NCBI GenBank assembly: GCA_036505275.1
Contig: DASXTS010000538.1
Location: 1-5,689, forward strand
Reading direction: 5' to 3'
DNA length: 5,689 nucleotides
From: DASXTS01 sp036505275
Lineage (GTDB): Bacteria > Actinomycetota > Actinomycetes > Mycobacteriales > Pseudonocardiaceae
Below are positions 5,404-5,689 of the stretch, piece by piece; position 1 is the stretch's first letter, and each line of letters begins with the position of its first letter. The position numbers were made by a program, and so were the translations under genes. Under the pieces are notes generated by a model. That model saw only the letters and a list, made by a program, of their open reading frames with translations, did not search any database and was not told the origin of the DNA.

Positions 5404-5689
5404 TCAGACGGTGCGAGGAGCTAGCGCCCGCCGCACCGCTGGGCTGGCGCGGAAGGCGCCGAGCACTTCGACGGACTCGATCGTCGCCAGGGCAAGATCG
5501 ACCGGGACGTCCTCGGCGATCGTGGCCAGTCCGAGCACGCGGATCTGCACCGTCTGGCCGGCGGCACGGATCGTCTCGAGCTCCGGGCGGCTGTAGTGCT
5601 GGGTGCCCAGCACCATTGTGTGGCGGGTGACCGTCTGGTTGATGGCCGCCTCCCGGGCGGCGAGCTGGTTTCGGATCGCGGTGCGGATG
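5404..5689 (-). CDS. Uncharacterised protein, C-terminal part (5' end outside window)
   Basis: The frame is open from the right edge to TGA at 5406-5404, giving about 94 residues. It includes RNQLAAREAAINQTVTRH, then MVLGTQHYSRPELETIRAAG, and ends SVEVLGAFRASPAVRRALAP followed by RTV. There may be no real start in the window: the ATG at 5616 falls inside continuous coding-like sequence and has no obvious ribosome binding site. The second half alternates short beta-strand-like segments (VQIRVLGLATIAED, ESVEVLGAFRAS) with short helices (PVDLALATI, SPAVRRALA). The repeated 'V.VLG....' pattern resembles short beta-repeat proteins, but I do not recognise a family. The upstream helix is charged and might be coiled-coil. 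It lies 90 bp upstream of the esterase on the same strand, with a hairpin between, so co-transcription is uncertain. Confidence 0.6.
   Translation of the reverse strand, partial: IRTAIRNQLAAREAAINQTVTRHTMVLGTQHYSRPELETIRAAGQTVQIRVLGLATIAEDVPVDLALATIESVEVLGAFRASPAVRRALAPRTV

Overview
The window is GC-rich throughout, with strong G/C preference at third codon positions, GTG and TTG starts, and a probable leaderless regulator gene. With the protein families present, this points to a high-GC actinomycete chromosome (Micromonospora, Streptomyces or Nonomuraea-like). The genus cannot be fixed from the sequence. No rRNA, tRNA, CRISPR array, insertion sequence or phage gene was seen.

Left edge (1-189): the last 50 codons of an ECF-type sigma factor with a TPR-like C-terminal extension run rightward. 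They meet a leftward MFS efflux gene tail to tail. A 19-bp, near-perfect hairpin (148-189) lies exactly on this junction and holds both stop codons, one in each arm, so it looks like a shared bidirectional terminator.

Centre-left (185-3270): a classic divergent drug-efflux module. A 14-TM DHA2-type MFS exporter (185-1633, minus) and a TetR-type repressor (1706-2389, plus) share a 72-bp intergenic region. That region contains two dyads built from CTATAC/GTAC elements, which overlap the candidate promoters of both genes, much like the tetO1/tetO2 layout of tet operons. The repressor appears to be translated from a leaderless mRNA. A PfkB-family nucleoside or sugar kinase (2386-3270) overlaps the repressor stop codon and is probably translationally coupled to it.

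Centre (3271-4113): a 244-bp gene-free stretch, then a leftward group II truncated-hemoglobin-like gene (3515-3964). By hand alignment its distal heme pocket is atypical. Its upstream region holds three perfect head-to-tail copies of a 17-bp sequence (4038-4088).

Right (4114-5689): a leftward PHB-depolymerase-family esterase with a complete apparent catalytic triad and no export signal, preceded by a 90-bp gap with a hairpin. The 3' end of an unrecognised gene runs off the right edge. The esterase, globin and right-edge gene all point left, but the gaps of 90 and 149 bp do not require them to form one operon.

Most of the window is recognisable accessory metabolism and resistance. I see no convincing wholly new multi-gene system. 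The most unusual items are the stop-codon hairpin, the double-dyad operator with the leaderless repressor, the regulator-kinase coupling, the variant globin pocket and the 17-bp repeats.
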